A DNA stretch of 64,000 bases, from positions 992,001 through 1,056,000 of the forward strand of contig BCJJ01000008.1 of the NCBI GenBank assembly GCA_039545355.1, given 5' to 3'. Shown in pieces: positions 12,300 through 23,128 of the stretch. The DNA comes from Trichosporon coremiiforme. Taxonomy: Eukaryota > Basidiomycota > Tremellomycetes > Trichosporonales > Trichosporonaceae. The position numbers were made by a program, and so were the translations under genes. The notes below the pieces were generated by a model. That model worked only from the letters and a program-made list of their open reading frames with translations. It made no database searches and was not told where the DNA came from. The first letter of the stretch is position 1. Each line of letters begins with the position of its first letter.

Positions 12300-15217
12300 C
12301 TACAGGAACAGGTGCATGTCCTCCTGTCCCGGAGCGCGGGAGGCGCGCACACGACCCTGGAACGAGAAGAAGTCGCCCTCGTAAGCGACAAAGCCAGTAT
12401 CAGCCTTGCTCTTGAGGTTTAGGCCGAGGAGCTTCTCGAGATTACCCGAGACGAGGTCGACCGCTTGCTTCTTGGAGAACACGTGCGGGGCGGCAGTGTA
12501 CGCCCACGCGGCCTCGAAGCGCGTCAGGCGCGCGTCGCACTCCTCGTGAATGCCCAGGCCGACCGTGACGCCGCGACTGGCGAGGTAACTGGGAAGAGTG
12601 TGGTTGCTGAGCGGGGGGCCGGGGAGGATGCGCCTCGAGTCCCAGAACGCAGGGAACGAACGGGGGTTGGCGACAATGACGCCAATGTCCTCCTTGGCCA
12701 GCTCGTCGGCGAGGAGCCACGCCTCCTCGCCCGCAAAGATGGTGAGGGCGAGTTTCTTCGCGTCGTTCTGCTTCAGCCTAATCAGGGCCGCGATCTGGTC
12801 CGCGGAAGACACTTGGACGACGAGGCGAAGCTCGCCCAAGGCAGCACGCTTGAACGCCTCGGCAAGCTCGCCCTTCACCCCCTCGCCCGCCAGCATCTTT
12901 CGCAGCAGGGCAATGCGCGTGCTCACGCTCTCGGACATGTCGGTCGTCCCTCCCGAAAGCGTCAGCACGAGCGCAGGGCCGGGATGCCCGATCGCACCCT
13001 TTGCGAGCGGGTGCTCGGCAGACGTCGAGAAGGAGTATGCGAGACCGGCGACGAGGCCGCCCGAGACCGGCCACGTCACGCCCGTCGTCACACCCTCCTT
13101 GTACGCCATGAGCAGGTCCTTGCCGCCGAAGCGGGCGCCGTCGGCGCCGCGCACGAGGATGCCCTCCAGCAGCCCCTTCTGGTGCACCGGGTCGTACGCG
13201 ACACCGTCCCAGGTGGACTCCTCCTGGGCAATCTCGACGAGGCCAAGCGAGGATCCGGTCGAAATGAGACCGGGAAGAAGCGAGCCGCCCTTCAGGTCGA
13301 TCGTCTCGTACTCGCCCAACGCCACGGCACATTCGGAGCCGACGCAGGCGATCTCGCCGCCGTCGACGACAACGCGGCCGGGAACACCCTGAACACCAAA
13401 CCCGTCGAGGTAGAATCCCTCGACATTCTCGAACAGGACGCGCTTGCCCTTGTGCTTCGGGCGGAGGTCAGGGTCGCCGCGGGCCGCGACTGCCTCGGCA
13501 GCCTCCTTGTCGTAGTCACCAGCGGGAGAAATCTTCTGAGCATCCTTAGGCTTCTCCTGCACATGCGGGTGAATGATCTGAGGAATACCGTCGATGTACG
13601 TCTGCTTCGGCGTCGCGCCGATCGTGAGCGGGAACGAGTCCCAGACAACGACGTCGGCATCGTACCCCGGGCGGATGTATCCCATCCTGTGGTCGAGGCC
13701 GGCAATCTTGGCACTGTGCGTTGTCACGGAGGACAGCGCCTCGGAGAAGTTGAGACCGAACGCGTGCGACTGCGCAGCTTCGTAGATCAGGAAGCGCGAG
13801 TCGAGCACGGGGTGGTCAGACTTGTGCACGACCGACAGGCCAGCGTCGGCGAGAATCTTGGCAGCGTAGGGAGTGCCGCGGTACGCCTCGCGCTTGTACC
13901 GGGCTGACGTCAGCTGGTACCTAGTACACGCAGCTTTAGTCTTCCTTAAGACTTACCATTGTTAGCAAAGATGGCGACGCCCGGAGTTCCGCCCCAGGTC
14001 TGCTTGAGGAGGTCGGGGACGAGATACGCCTCATGGGCGTGGTGGAACGACGAGATGGGGAACTGGAACTCGTTTGAGATGCGGACCATGTCGTTGAGGT
14101 CGACCGTCTCATAGCAGTGGACGTTGACCTTGACGTTACCGCGAATAATGTCGGCGACAGCCTCGAACTGCAGGTCGTCCGGGAACGCCTCCTTCTGCTC
14201 CTTGGGCGCGGCGCACCACGCATCCTGTTTCTCCTTCAGCTTGCGGCCCGCGTCGTACGTCTTGCGGAAGTCCCAGGCAGAGTCCATGCGCGTGTTGCCG
14301 TACACGCGGAGCGGGTTCTCGCCGCACGCGTGCTTGATGTGCCGCCACGCGCCGGTGCGCTCCCACGACCCGTTCCGGATCACGAAGGGCGGCTCGACCT
14401 GCATGCTCTGCGGCGTGTTCTCCTCGGTCCAGCGGGGCTTGAACGTGAACGCCTGGCCGCCAATGTTGCCAGCCGAGCCGGGGAGGACGAGCATGGTCGT
14501 GATGCCGCCCGCAATGGAGAGGTTGAACGCCTGGTCGTGCGTGTTGAATCCATCGAGCGAGCGGAGCCACGGCTGCGCGGACTGTTTCCACGAGTTAGTC
14601 GAGTCGCCACCGCGCAGATTCGGCGAGGGGTCGACGGCGAGGTGCGAGTGCAGATCGACGATGCCGGGTGTGACCCACGCACCGTGCAGGTTGACCTCCT
14701 CGGCCTTGTCCTTCGAGGAAGCCACGAGGTCGGCGAAATCGCCGTCTTCCTTCCCGACACGACGTATGACCCCGCCCTCGAGCCACACGCTCGTCTCGTG
14801 GAGCACTTGCTCGCCATGCTTCTCGCCAGTCCACACCGTGCCGTTCTTGAGCCACACAGGGCGCGTGCCCTTCACGAAGCGGTCCGAGGTCTTGCGCTCG
14901 GCGTCGGGCTGGGGGTTCGGTGGGCCGGCCTTGATCGCCTCGCAGCGCTTGATGCCCTCCTGGACATGGTCCGGAAGAGGGCTGTCAGGCCAAGGGAAGT
15001 TGAGGTAGCCGAACAGCACGAGCGTCGCGAGGGAGAGTAAGACGGGGTGCATGACCAGCGACAGGACAGGGCGCCCGTTCACGGTATACGCGAACGCATG
15101 ACCCTTCTTCTTGCCCGAGTCGTCGTGGTCGACGTCTTCATGGTCGTAGGGGTTGTCGGTGTAGAGGGGAGCCTTCTCGATGTCGGCTGCGCGCCTAGAG
15201 CGCGCTTGTGCAGACAT
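12300..15217 (-). CDS. Membrane-anchored amidohydrolase-superfamily protein with two domains
   Basis: Metal-dependent hydrolase related to imidazolonepropionase-like amidohydrolases. Exons on minus: 13957-15217 and 12300-13903, about 954 aa; the 53-nt intron is placed so that FANN joins ARYKREAY, a conserved family block. Residues 1-50 are charged and cytoplasmic-like, then PVLLSLATLVLFGYLNF (about 57-75) is a single membrane anchor. The catalytic barrel starts near 120 with metal motif GIVDLHSHLA and continues through FHHAHEA and KSDHPVLDSR (second metal-binding His and catalytic Asp region). From about residue 560 a second domain starts (VLFENVEGFYLDG), with the related landmark LLPGLISTGSSLGL, in which the HxH metal pair is absent. 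Substrate unknown. Likely secretory-pathway or surface enzyme facing the lumen. Confidence 0.85.
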
Positions 15218-15734
15218 CGTCGATGAGTATCGATGGATGAAGGATGTGAAGGAAGAGAAATGGACCCACGAGGCGCACTCTCAAGTCGCGGTTGATGCTC
15301 CGGATGGGGTTAGCCAGTGGGAGGGAAGGGTGGTGGGTGATACGAGTGTCGCAAGATAAGGCGCGAGAGCCCCCCCGGCCAACTCCGGTCTGACCTCATT
15401 CACCATGTGACTACCCGCCCAACGAACCTGAAGGCACCTCATGTATCCTGTCCCATGCCCCCATGTGGCCGTCGCTCCTCCTCCTCCTCCTCTTCTGCCC
15501 TCTGCCTTGTCGCTTCTGCTGTTCATCCTAAGCTTCAGGCTCTACCCCACTGACCCTGCATATCCTGTATTCTTGCTCGCGCATGCCGCGGTCCCCGCCG
15601 TTGACTATGCTTAAAGGGCAGAACGCCGCAATGTCTGGTCCCACGTGCAACTTCCAAGTTCCGACTACACAATATAAGGTGCAGTGCATTATGAGCTATG
15701 AACATATGCATACAATAGGTACACGGTACTTCTG
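15218..15734. other. Intergenic region with promoter of the amidohydrolase gene
   Basis: About 0.5 kb between two minus-strand genes. It has a CTCCTCCTC simple repeat near 15476-15495 and no supported coding sequence. It should hold the amidohydrolase promoter and the 3' UTR of the Myb gene. Confidence 0.5.
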
Positions 15735-17732
15735 TTACTGCTGCTCCTTCCTCTTGTTCCGACCCTTCGGCGTCGGGCTCGCCTGATCTCCCTGCGTACG
15801 TCCGAGGGGCGAGGGGTCCGTCGTCGAGGCTGCCGGCTTCTTGTCGAACGCACCCGTCTTGCGAAGCCACCGCTGGCGCACCTGGTGGTAGCTCCTCGTC
15901 GGGACACACTTGGACACGAGGTCCCACTTCTCGCCGTGCTCCATGACAGCGCGCGTGAGGAGCTCGTCCTCCTCCTTCGTCCACTTCAGATACGGGCTGC
16001 GCACACGGCGCGCTGGCATCGCACTGCTGAGGTGAACATACTTGCCGAGACCGGGCACCGCGGCGCCAGCAGTCGGCGAGGCAAAGGTGTCGAACGGGTC
16101 GTCGGCCGAAGGGAAGCCACGCCCCGGCGTCGGCGTCGGCGTCTGGTCCAGCTTGATCGCGGGACCGAGAGGCGTGTGGCCCCGAGAGCTGCCTTCGAGA
16201 CGAGACGGACCGCCCGTCGCAACATCCTGACTCGCCTGCGCCAAGAGGTCGAGAGCAGATGCGCCCTCCTCATGCCTTGACGACGAAGCGCGGGGCGACA
16301 CGTCGCTGTTCCACATGCGGCGCGAGGACCACTCGACCGTCGCCGGCGCCTCGCGCGCACGCCGCGGCTTCTTGCTCGGGCTCTCGAAAGTCGAGGGGAC
16401 ATACGTCGTCGTGCGGGCTGCGCTGACGGTGGCTGGCTGGCCGCGTGCCGGTGTTCCAGGACGAGTCGCCATCTCGGCGGCGAGGAGGAGATCGTTAAAG
16501 TTGCCGCCCGGTGTTGTGGCCGGCGCCTGCCTGTTCCCACGGGCGCGGGACGGCGTCGTCGGGGCACGCTTCTTCTTAGGCCGGGGGAGGAGGGGCGTCG
16601 AACTGCTCCCACGTGCGGGAGACGCAAGCGGCTTCTCCTCGTCAGAGTCGACGGGTTCGTCGTCCCCGCCGTACCCCTCCGAGTAGCCGACGCCACCGTC
16701 TGGACCGACGACGCCGCGCTTGCGCAGCTCCTCCAGCGTCAGGCGGCCGATGTCCTTGTTTGAGGAGCGCATCGTCCGGACCTTCTTCGCGGCGAGAAGG
16801 AGGTGCTCCGCCCGCGCGTCGCCCATCGTGCCCCGAGTACGTCCTGAGCGCTCGGGCGGGGCGGACCCCTCGCCCTCGCCAAACACCGCCGTGTTCATCA
16901 TGACGTGCGTGCGCAGGTGGCGGAGCTCCTTAACGAGCGACTCGATCTGCTTCTGAGTATCGACGAGCTGGATGTCAATTCCCAGTGCCACCCTCTTAAC
17001 TCACCCTAGGGGCCATGAGACGGTTGTCCATCTCGAGACGCTTGTTAGCGGCCTCGAGCTCCTGGTGGTATCCGACGTCGAGATCGAGAACTCGCTTCGG
17101 GCGGGTGCCAGCTGCCTCGTCGGCCTCGCGGGCTCGGAGGATGGCTTGCGTCTCAGCCTGCCAGCTCGCACGTTCCGCAGCGAATTTGTCCCGCTCGATG
17201 CCGATCATACACTGCGAAAGCTTTGCCTGCTGTTGGAGTGTCGCAATCGTTTCCTGCTGAGCGACGACCTGCTCGCGCAGGAAGGGGACCCGGCTCGTGT
17301 ACACGTTGACGAGGGTCTGGAGCTGGTCGTTAGTGCTGCTGCTGTGTTGTTTGTGTGACTCACCATGTCCTTGAGCTCGTCTCGCTTCTGCGCCGCATCA
17401 CCGTCGGACGCTCCGTCCAGCGCCTTCTGGATGTCCCTCAGCTGCTCGTCGGAGGGAAAGTCGTCGCCGGACTCGACCTCCATCAGCGTCGGGGTCGGAG
17501 AGGAGGAGGCAGAAACAATCTTGGGGGAACTCCCCGGTGCCCATTGCCTCACGGATGTCGGAGTAGGCATGGTAATGTCATCATCCTGGCCCTGCTTAGG
17601 GGCGGAGTGGGCTGGATCCCTTGAGCGGATCCTGTGGGACGCAGTCGGGGTCGAGGGGAGCGGGGGAGTGACGGGCGACGAGAGGGCAGGCGTAGGATGA
17701 CTGTGACGGGGAGGTGTGGATGGGTCAACCAT
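15735..17732 (-). CDS. Coiled-coil protein with C-terminal Myb/SANT domain
   Basis: Probable nuclear DNA-binding protein. Exons on minus: 17364-17732, 17005-17316 and 15735-16967, about 637 aa; two introns are short (about 47 and 37 nt) and both have alternative acceptors a few codons away. The first 120 residues are Pro/Ser-rich with TP and SP sites. Residues 125-270 form a coiled coil (REQVVAQQETIATLQQQAKL, then ELEAANKRLEMDNR). A long disordered Ser/Pro/Arg-rich middle follows. Near the end is one Myb repeat: YLKWTKEEDELL, then HGEKWDLVSK, then SYHQVRQRWLRK, with the expected spaced tryptophans. A single C-terminal Myb repeat is seen in telomere-binding and other factors, but I see no telobox signature strong enough to choose. 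No ortholog name assigned. Confidence 0.82.
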
Positions 17733-18142
17733 GAAGTTGGGTCGTGGTGCACGGTGGCGAAAGACTCGGATGTTGGAGTGGGGCAGGGCCGGACTGAGGG
17801 GACGGTCAAGGGCTGGTCGGGGGCACGCCTTCGGGGCGGGGATGCAGTCTGGACTAGTTGCTCGGTATTATAAGGCAGCGACAGAGATGGATTAGGTAGC
17901 ACGGAGTGATATGTTGGGTGTAGTCAGCAGGAGGACGGAGTGCGAGTTGAAAATGGCAGAGCCAGGGAAACGAGCAAACTTGAGACGAAGGCAGGCGCGG
18001 GAAACTTCCAACCACGACGGCGAAATTGCTTCCGCTTTCCCCTAAGATGTAGCTCCCAGCCTGTGTGCGTGCGATCGACCGTATTCATATATGATGACAA
18101 TGACCAAATCGAAATCTACAACGTGCAACGTGCTCGGCAGCT
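17733..18142. other. Intergenic region between Myb and GMF genes
   Basis: About 0.4 kb; contains the Myb-gene promoter (minus strand) and the GMF gene 3' UTR. A GC-poor stretch at 18070-18130 precedes the GMF stop codon. No other feature seen. Confidence 0.5.
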
Positions 18143-18760
18143 CTAGTTCTGCAGCAGCTTCTCGTTCACCGCCTCCGTCGTCAGTCCCTCGGCACCGTCA
18201 CGGACCTCGAGGATCTAATCGTCAGTAACTCGAGCCTCAATTTCACCCACCTTGGCGACCTCGGCCGTCTGCTGGAAGTACGACAGCGACGAGGCATGCA
18301 GCGTCATCAAGTCTGTCGGCGATCCGCTCGGCGCCCTGGGTGTCAGCTCAACGTCTCCAACACTCTCGTCATGTCTGTTCTCACCAGTTAATCAGCAGGA
18401 GGGGGTACGAGATGCGTCCGTCGGGATGTTTCTGCCGTCAGCGAAGTCCAACAGGACAACTCACAAGCTCGTGGGACAGGAGGACGTATCGGGGCGAGTT
18501 CTCGGGCAGTTCTGCTGTCAGCTAATCAATCACTCCTGGCCAGTGCACCCTCAGCAATCTCCTCGATGTCCTGGTCCTCAAACTCCTCGTCGACCTTCAT
18601 GACGAGGTCGTTCTTGACGATGCGCACTGGGGTTAGCTCATGTGGAGTGGGATAGCTCGAGCTCACCGCTGATGGCCGCATTGCCCTTGCTCTTCTGGAA
18701 CCGGAACTGCTTCAGCGCCTCCTTGACGTCGGCGGGGATGTCGACCGTGCGTGTTGACAT
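18143..18760 (-). CDS. Glia maturation factor (GMF/Aim7) family, ADF-homology protein
   Basis: Actin-regulatory ADF-H protein that binds Arp2/3 and promotes debranching of actin networks in the cytoplasm. Six exons on minus: 18667-18760, 18549-18626, 18465-18511, 18385-18431, 18251-18335 and 18143-18214, spliced to about 140 aa, the normal GMF length. No exon is long enough to stand out as an open frame. The spliced protein starts MSTRTVDIPADVKEALKQF and includes DEEFEDQDIEEIAEELPENS, PRYVLLSHELKHPDGRISYP, INWAPSGSP and SYFQQTAEVAKILEVRDGAE, all in family order. Introns are 40, 37, 33, 49 and 36 nt. Exon 3 is preceded by CAGCAG, so one extra codon is possible. All phases agree and the stop is TAG. 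Confidence 0.93.
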
Positions 18761-19553
18761 GGTGGATGGTGTGCTGGTGCTTGGGGGTGGTCGAGATGCC
18801 GATGTCATCATGTGGTGTCAGGCACGCGGGACCTAATCTGAGCTCTTGTGGCCCTAACCTCCTCTTCCTATCTGCTAGGTGCTAGCACCTTTCCGACTGT
18901 CCATGTCGTCCACTGCTGGGCACGTATCGCCGACACTGTGCATCGGTTGTCCCATGATTCTGATGCAACCAGTTGATGCCAGCATAAGTGCATCGGATCA
19001 AAGGCCGGACGGGAGTATCGGCGCGATCGACCACCTTCGCGTGTCACAGGTGGAACTCCTGCGGCGTGCACCGCTCGGATCGACGGTCTGTGAGCTGCAG
19101 CGCTGCTCTTGTGGCTCACCGTTGGTCTTATAGTGGCGCCTCGGTCGAAGAAGGCATGCTCAAGTGCCCCGTTAGCGGCCTCAATACGAGTCTCAATGCT
19201 TTCAGGACCGTCGATCAGAAGAATCCTCGAACCCCCACTGGCCAACGACGCAAAGACAGGGTGATAAACTGCCCGCACGGTTCCGCTGCCGGGCTGTATG
19301 CACAATACGACCAGATGGCTACTTGATGACAGCTTTGTGAACATGTTTGAACGTGACTACGACGGCTGAGCGGGCAATCGATGATCGTTGTCGCGCTTTG
19401 TGGACACTTAATCACGGTTGTGGACACAGAAAGAGCCTGAATGCATACTCTACAACCTATGCTGGATTCGGTCATGATTCATTAACTTCTTGGCAACTTC
19501 TTGGCGGCGCCCTCAGCGGCTCGCCGTTATCGTTGGTGCGCCTGATGGCACAC
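18761..19553. other. Intergenic region with a possible gene relic
   Basis: A 158-codon minus-strand frame (18868-19344) contains a protein-like stretch (ILLIDGPESIETRIEAANGA) but no recognised domain, and its C-terminal part looks random. It may be a decayed gene or chance. Otherwise this is the GMF promoter and the IDO 3' flank. Confidence 0.35.
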
Positions 19554-21251
19554 CTAGGCGGCATACGACTCGTTGACCTTGCCGCCCTTCTCGACGCCGT
19601 CGACGTCGACACTCTGGGCTCCGCGCTCCTTCGACAGAGCGGCGACCTCGCGGCGGAGGACACGCTGCTGGGCGTCGGCGCGCTGGCCAATCTCGTCAAC
19701 CATCTGCTGCAGCGACGGGTCCAGCTCGTTCCGGTCAATCATCTTGTCCGTCTCGACCATGACCTGGAGCACGGCGTCCAGTTGGTTAGGCAGCCAGGTC
19801 ACGATTGGGCTGCCTCCAGTCGCAACAGGGTGCTTAGTGTATTTCAGGATATACTGTTTGGTGAAGTTCCACTGTATTTTGTTAGTAAAATGATGTCAAA
19901 ACGAAGAAGAAAGGTGTAGAAACGGGTGAGGAAAGGTGGAAGAGGGGTACAGTGGCGAAATTATGGTGGAATTGTGGAAAAAGGATTTGGTGCCACACTC
20001 ACGTGACGGTTACGGAACTGGCGGATCTGGTCCACATTCGCAAGGTACCAGGCAGCGCTGTTGGCGTTCTTCAGGGCAAAGTCGCGCACGCCGACGGCGG
20101 TGGCGCGGTCCTGGACATAGTTGATGAAGCTCTGGTGGTTGCGGGGGCGGTAGGTGCGGAAGTCGCGGAGGACCTCGGTCAGGGGGTTGGTGGGCATCTG
20201 TGCCGTGATCTCGAGGAGGTTGTCACCGAGGGGCACCATGGAGTCGTTGGCGCCCGACTCGCCGCGCATCTTGAACGGCTCGTCCGAGACGCCCTCGTAG
20301 ATGACACCGTTCGGGAACATGGGCTGGTTCTTCGTGCCGTAGATCCAGGTGCGGTAGGACATGTACGCCTCGGGCTTGGAGCGGCCCCACATCGACTCCA
20401 TCGTCTGGTTGATCGTGCCGTAGGCAGAGAGCATGTCCTGCATCGCCTTGTCGAAGGCGGGGCGGTCGCCCATGGCGGCCGCGTCGAGAGCGGCCATCGA
20501 AGCGGCGGTCAGAGGGCCGGAGTGCTTCACCATAGCCACGTGAACGAGGATGAAACCGTGCTCTCCCGGGCAGCCGGAGAAAGCACGGATCAACTCCGAG
20601 TTGTCGTACTCGAGGGGCTTGGACTTGTCGACACGCTTGTAGTTGTACAGAGCATACGAGAGGGCATACTCCATGAAGGGGCGCTGGCCGATCTTGGCCG
20701 CGACCTCGTTCAGCGGGACAGCAATGTTGCGGGGGAGGGTCTGGCGGCCGAGGCCGTAGGTGCCGTCAATCTTGTACTGCTGGTTACAGGGCTCGAGGAG
20801 GTAGGCGGACGCGACAAAGGTGAGGTCACGGTAGAGAGCTGGCATTAGCTTTGAGGGACGAACCTCACTTACCAGAGAGGACACGCTGGTCAGTGACATC
20901 GGTGAGGTCGTACTCGGGGAGCTCTGCGTCAACGGCGGCGCCAAAGTCGCCCGTGGCGAGGAGACCGGGCGAGCCGTCCTTGGTCTTGACGCTCATGCGG
21001 TTGAGCAGGCTCTCCATCTCCTTGTACTCCTCGGGGAGCTTCTCGAGGGGCTCGTCCTTGGGCAGGAAACCGTTGTGGGGGTGCACACTGAACTGATCCT
21101 CGGGGTACGGGTTGGACCACGGCTTGCCCTTGACGGCCATGCGGTCCGAGGCGGGGCTGGCGAGCCCGCGCACGGCGACGGAGGCGGGGCGCGCCCACGC
21201 TGCCTTGGCCACGTTGGCGGCCAGGCGGGATGCAGGCAGGCGAACGACCAT
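19554..21251 (-). CDS. BNA2: Indoleamine 2,3-dioxygenase
   Basis: Heme dioxygenase that opens the tryptophan indole ring to N-formylkynurenine, the first step of kynurenine and de novo NAD synthesis. Exons on minus: 20873-21251, 20003-20838 and 19554-19871, about 510 aa. Family blocks: SVHPHNGFLPKDEPLEKLP, LPRNIAVPLNEVAAKIGQRP, LIRAFSGCPGEHGFILVHV, RDFRTYRPRNHQSFINYV, then across the last splice RNRH joined to WNFTKQYILKYTKHPVATGG. The His in RNRHWNF sits where the heme proximal His is expected. The first 35 residues (MVVRLPASRLAANVAKAAW...) are rich in Ala, Arg and Val and lack acids, like a mitochondrial targeting peptide, whereas the family is usually cytosolic. Transcribed divergently from SLC1 across about 1.9 kb. 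Confidence 0.94.
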
Positions 21252-23128
21252 GGTACTGTGAAGAGTGGGGCTGAGTGGAATTGGAAGGCTGGCTGGAAAG
21301 GTTGGGGGCTAAGAGAGGAGGTTCGTGGCTCTTCTGAGAGAGATCTGTGGAGTTCTTGTTTCGAACAGAGCTGACGATGCAGACATGCCTTATATATGCT
21401 ACAAGAACGGTCGGTCGTAACGGGGATTGAACCGATGTGACAACCCCACCGCCCCGCCATCCATGACCCGCCCGCGGGCACCGAGGACGGCGTTGAGGAT
21501 AACAAAGAAGCATCATGAGACGTAGGTTGCCATCTCGAGATTTGAGTCCGGCCGCGTCTGATGCCTGCTCGATCACGTGACGTCAGGGAAGCTCAGGAGG
21601 GCGACATCAGCCAGCGTTCCTGTTTCTGGAGCTTACGTTTCGAGCCTTGGGCGTTGCGCCTTTGCACCGTCGCAGAGTTCTGCCGCGTTCCCCACGGGAT
21701 GCAGGGTCATTCCGAGCCCAAGAATAGCGTGGAGCTCTCGTAACGGGGTCGGGCTCGTTACGGGGCATTGGCTCGTAACGAGCGACTGCTCATCTGCGGC
21801 TTCTCGACGTGCTCTCGTTGGAAAGAACCGGGTTTGATTTCCATTCGTAGTGGTAGACGCCCACCACCGGGACAACACGACGTTGAGAGCAAGTTCTCGC
21901 CCCGACCGCATCCCCGCGGGGGTGCCGAGCCGGCATCTCGCACTCCTCCACACACCTGCCCACACGAGTGTACCACAAGGCCCCTGGCTTGCACTATACG
22001 AACTCACGGATGTCGCCGGCCCGCTGGCCCGCTGACAGCCGCCGTGGCGCCTGGCGTCGTGTGTATCGTGTGTCGTGTGTCGTGCGTCGTGTGCCTGCCC
22101 CGGCGGCTAGACGCGACGTGCTCAGCGTGCCACCGTGTGCGCATGTGCCAGTGGCTGGGAATGCCATGGCGCACCAGCAAATGCGGGCATCCGCATTGGA
22201 CATCGCTTCAGCTTTTGGTCATCGATGTCCTGGGCGTCACGAATCGAGACCCACCAGACAGAGCCTCGCCCGCGACGTAGCCTGTGCTGTCGCCTGCGCT
22301 GTCGCTTGCGCTGCTTGCGTCATGACCTGCGCACTCACACTGCGGCCCCGCTGCCGGAAACACAGTTCATTAATTTCCGCTTCCCTGTCTCTCCTTCAGA
22401 TGGAACCTTGCCTTAGGCGTCGGCATAGTCCCCGGCACCCCGGCACGCACGGCACACGATGAATGCCGTCTGACCGACATATCTCTTGAGAAGACATTGG
22501 GCGTTGCACCTATCGCTTGGCGCCTCGAAACGACGCCACGCCCGTAGCCACCTCGCAGCATGTGCTTTTCTGGGGAAATGGGGAGTGGGGAATGAGGACT
22601 TTGCGGTGCCGCGGCGGACGCGGTGCGCAACGAAGATGGGCCAGAACTATGGTATGGGATATCAGGCTAGCACGCTATGAGGTATAAGATAGCACTGATA
22701 GGGCAAGACGAGGATCGTGGGAGAACGTGGCTGCCGTGACATCGCTGCACACACGACCTCCACACACCCATGACCTCACCTGCTAAACACATTTACATAA
22801 CACACTACTTACGCGTCAGTGCTATAGAGCATTCCACTTCATGGTTCAGATTACAGCGCGGCCGCCGCCACCCATGTCGCGTGCAATGCCATTCGTCAGC
22901 CAGGCAGTCGGCGCCGGCAACTAGCAGGCAGGCAAAAAGCCGGTGGATGCACCGTGGATCCTCGCCACTCCCATGGTGCCTGAACCACGTGCGGGGAGTC
23001 CACTCCACCGGTCAAAGGAGATTTCCAGACCGCGTCCAGAGTAAAGAGAGTAAAGAGCACCGTGGGGCCATCGACTTTGCCCTCATCACAATCTCACCTT
23101 CATTGACTCTACTCATCTTCAACTCACC
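21252..23128. other. Divergent intergenic region between BNA2 and SLC1
   Basis: About 1.9 kb with promoters for two genes. No coding exon recognised. It contains several CACGTG-free, GC-rich stretches, a purine-rich and Arg-codon-biased set of short frames, and two simple-sequence tracts listed separately. A TATATATG-like AT box lies at 21391-21399, about 140 bp upstream of the BNA2 start. Confidence 0.45.
22056..22094. repeat. CGTGTGT-rich simple repeat
   Basis: Imperfect reiteration of a CGTGTG/CGTCGTGTG unit over about 40 bp. A second imperfect tandem repeat of a CTGTCGCCTGCG unit follows at 22281-22320. Both look like simple-sequence expansion in non-coding DNA. Confidence 0.7.

Noticed and set aside
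12465..13907. 480-codon plus-strand frame opposite the amidohydrolase
   Set aside because: Antisense shadow of a GC-rich coding exon; Arg/Ala/Gly/Asp-rich and without motifs, while the minus strand has clear catalytic motifs.
21405..21440. tRNA-like B box (GGTTCAATCC on the minus strand)
   Set aside because: The flanking bases do not form a T-arm stem, and no matching acceptor stem, A box or anticodon arm was found.
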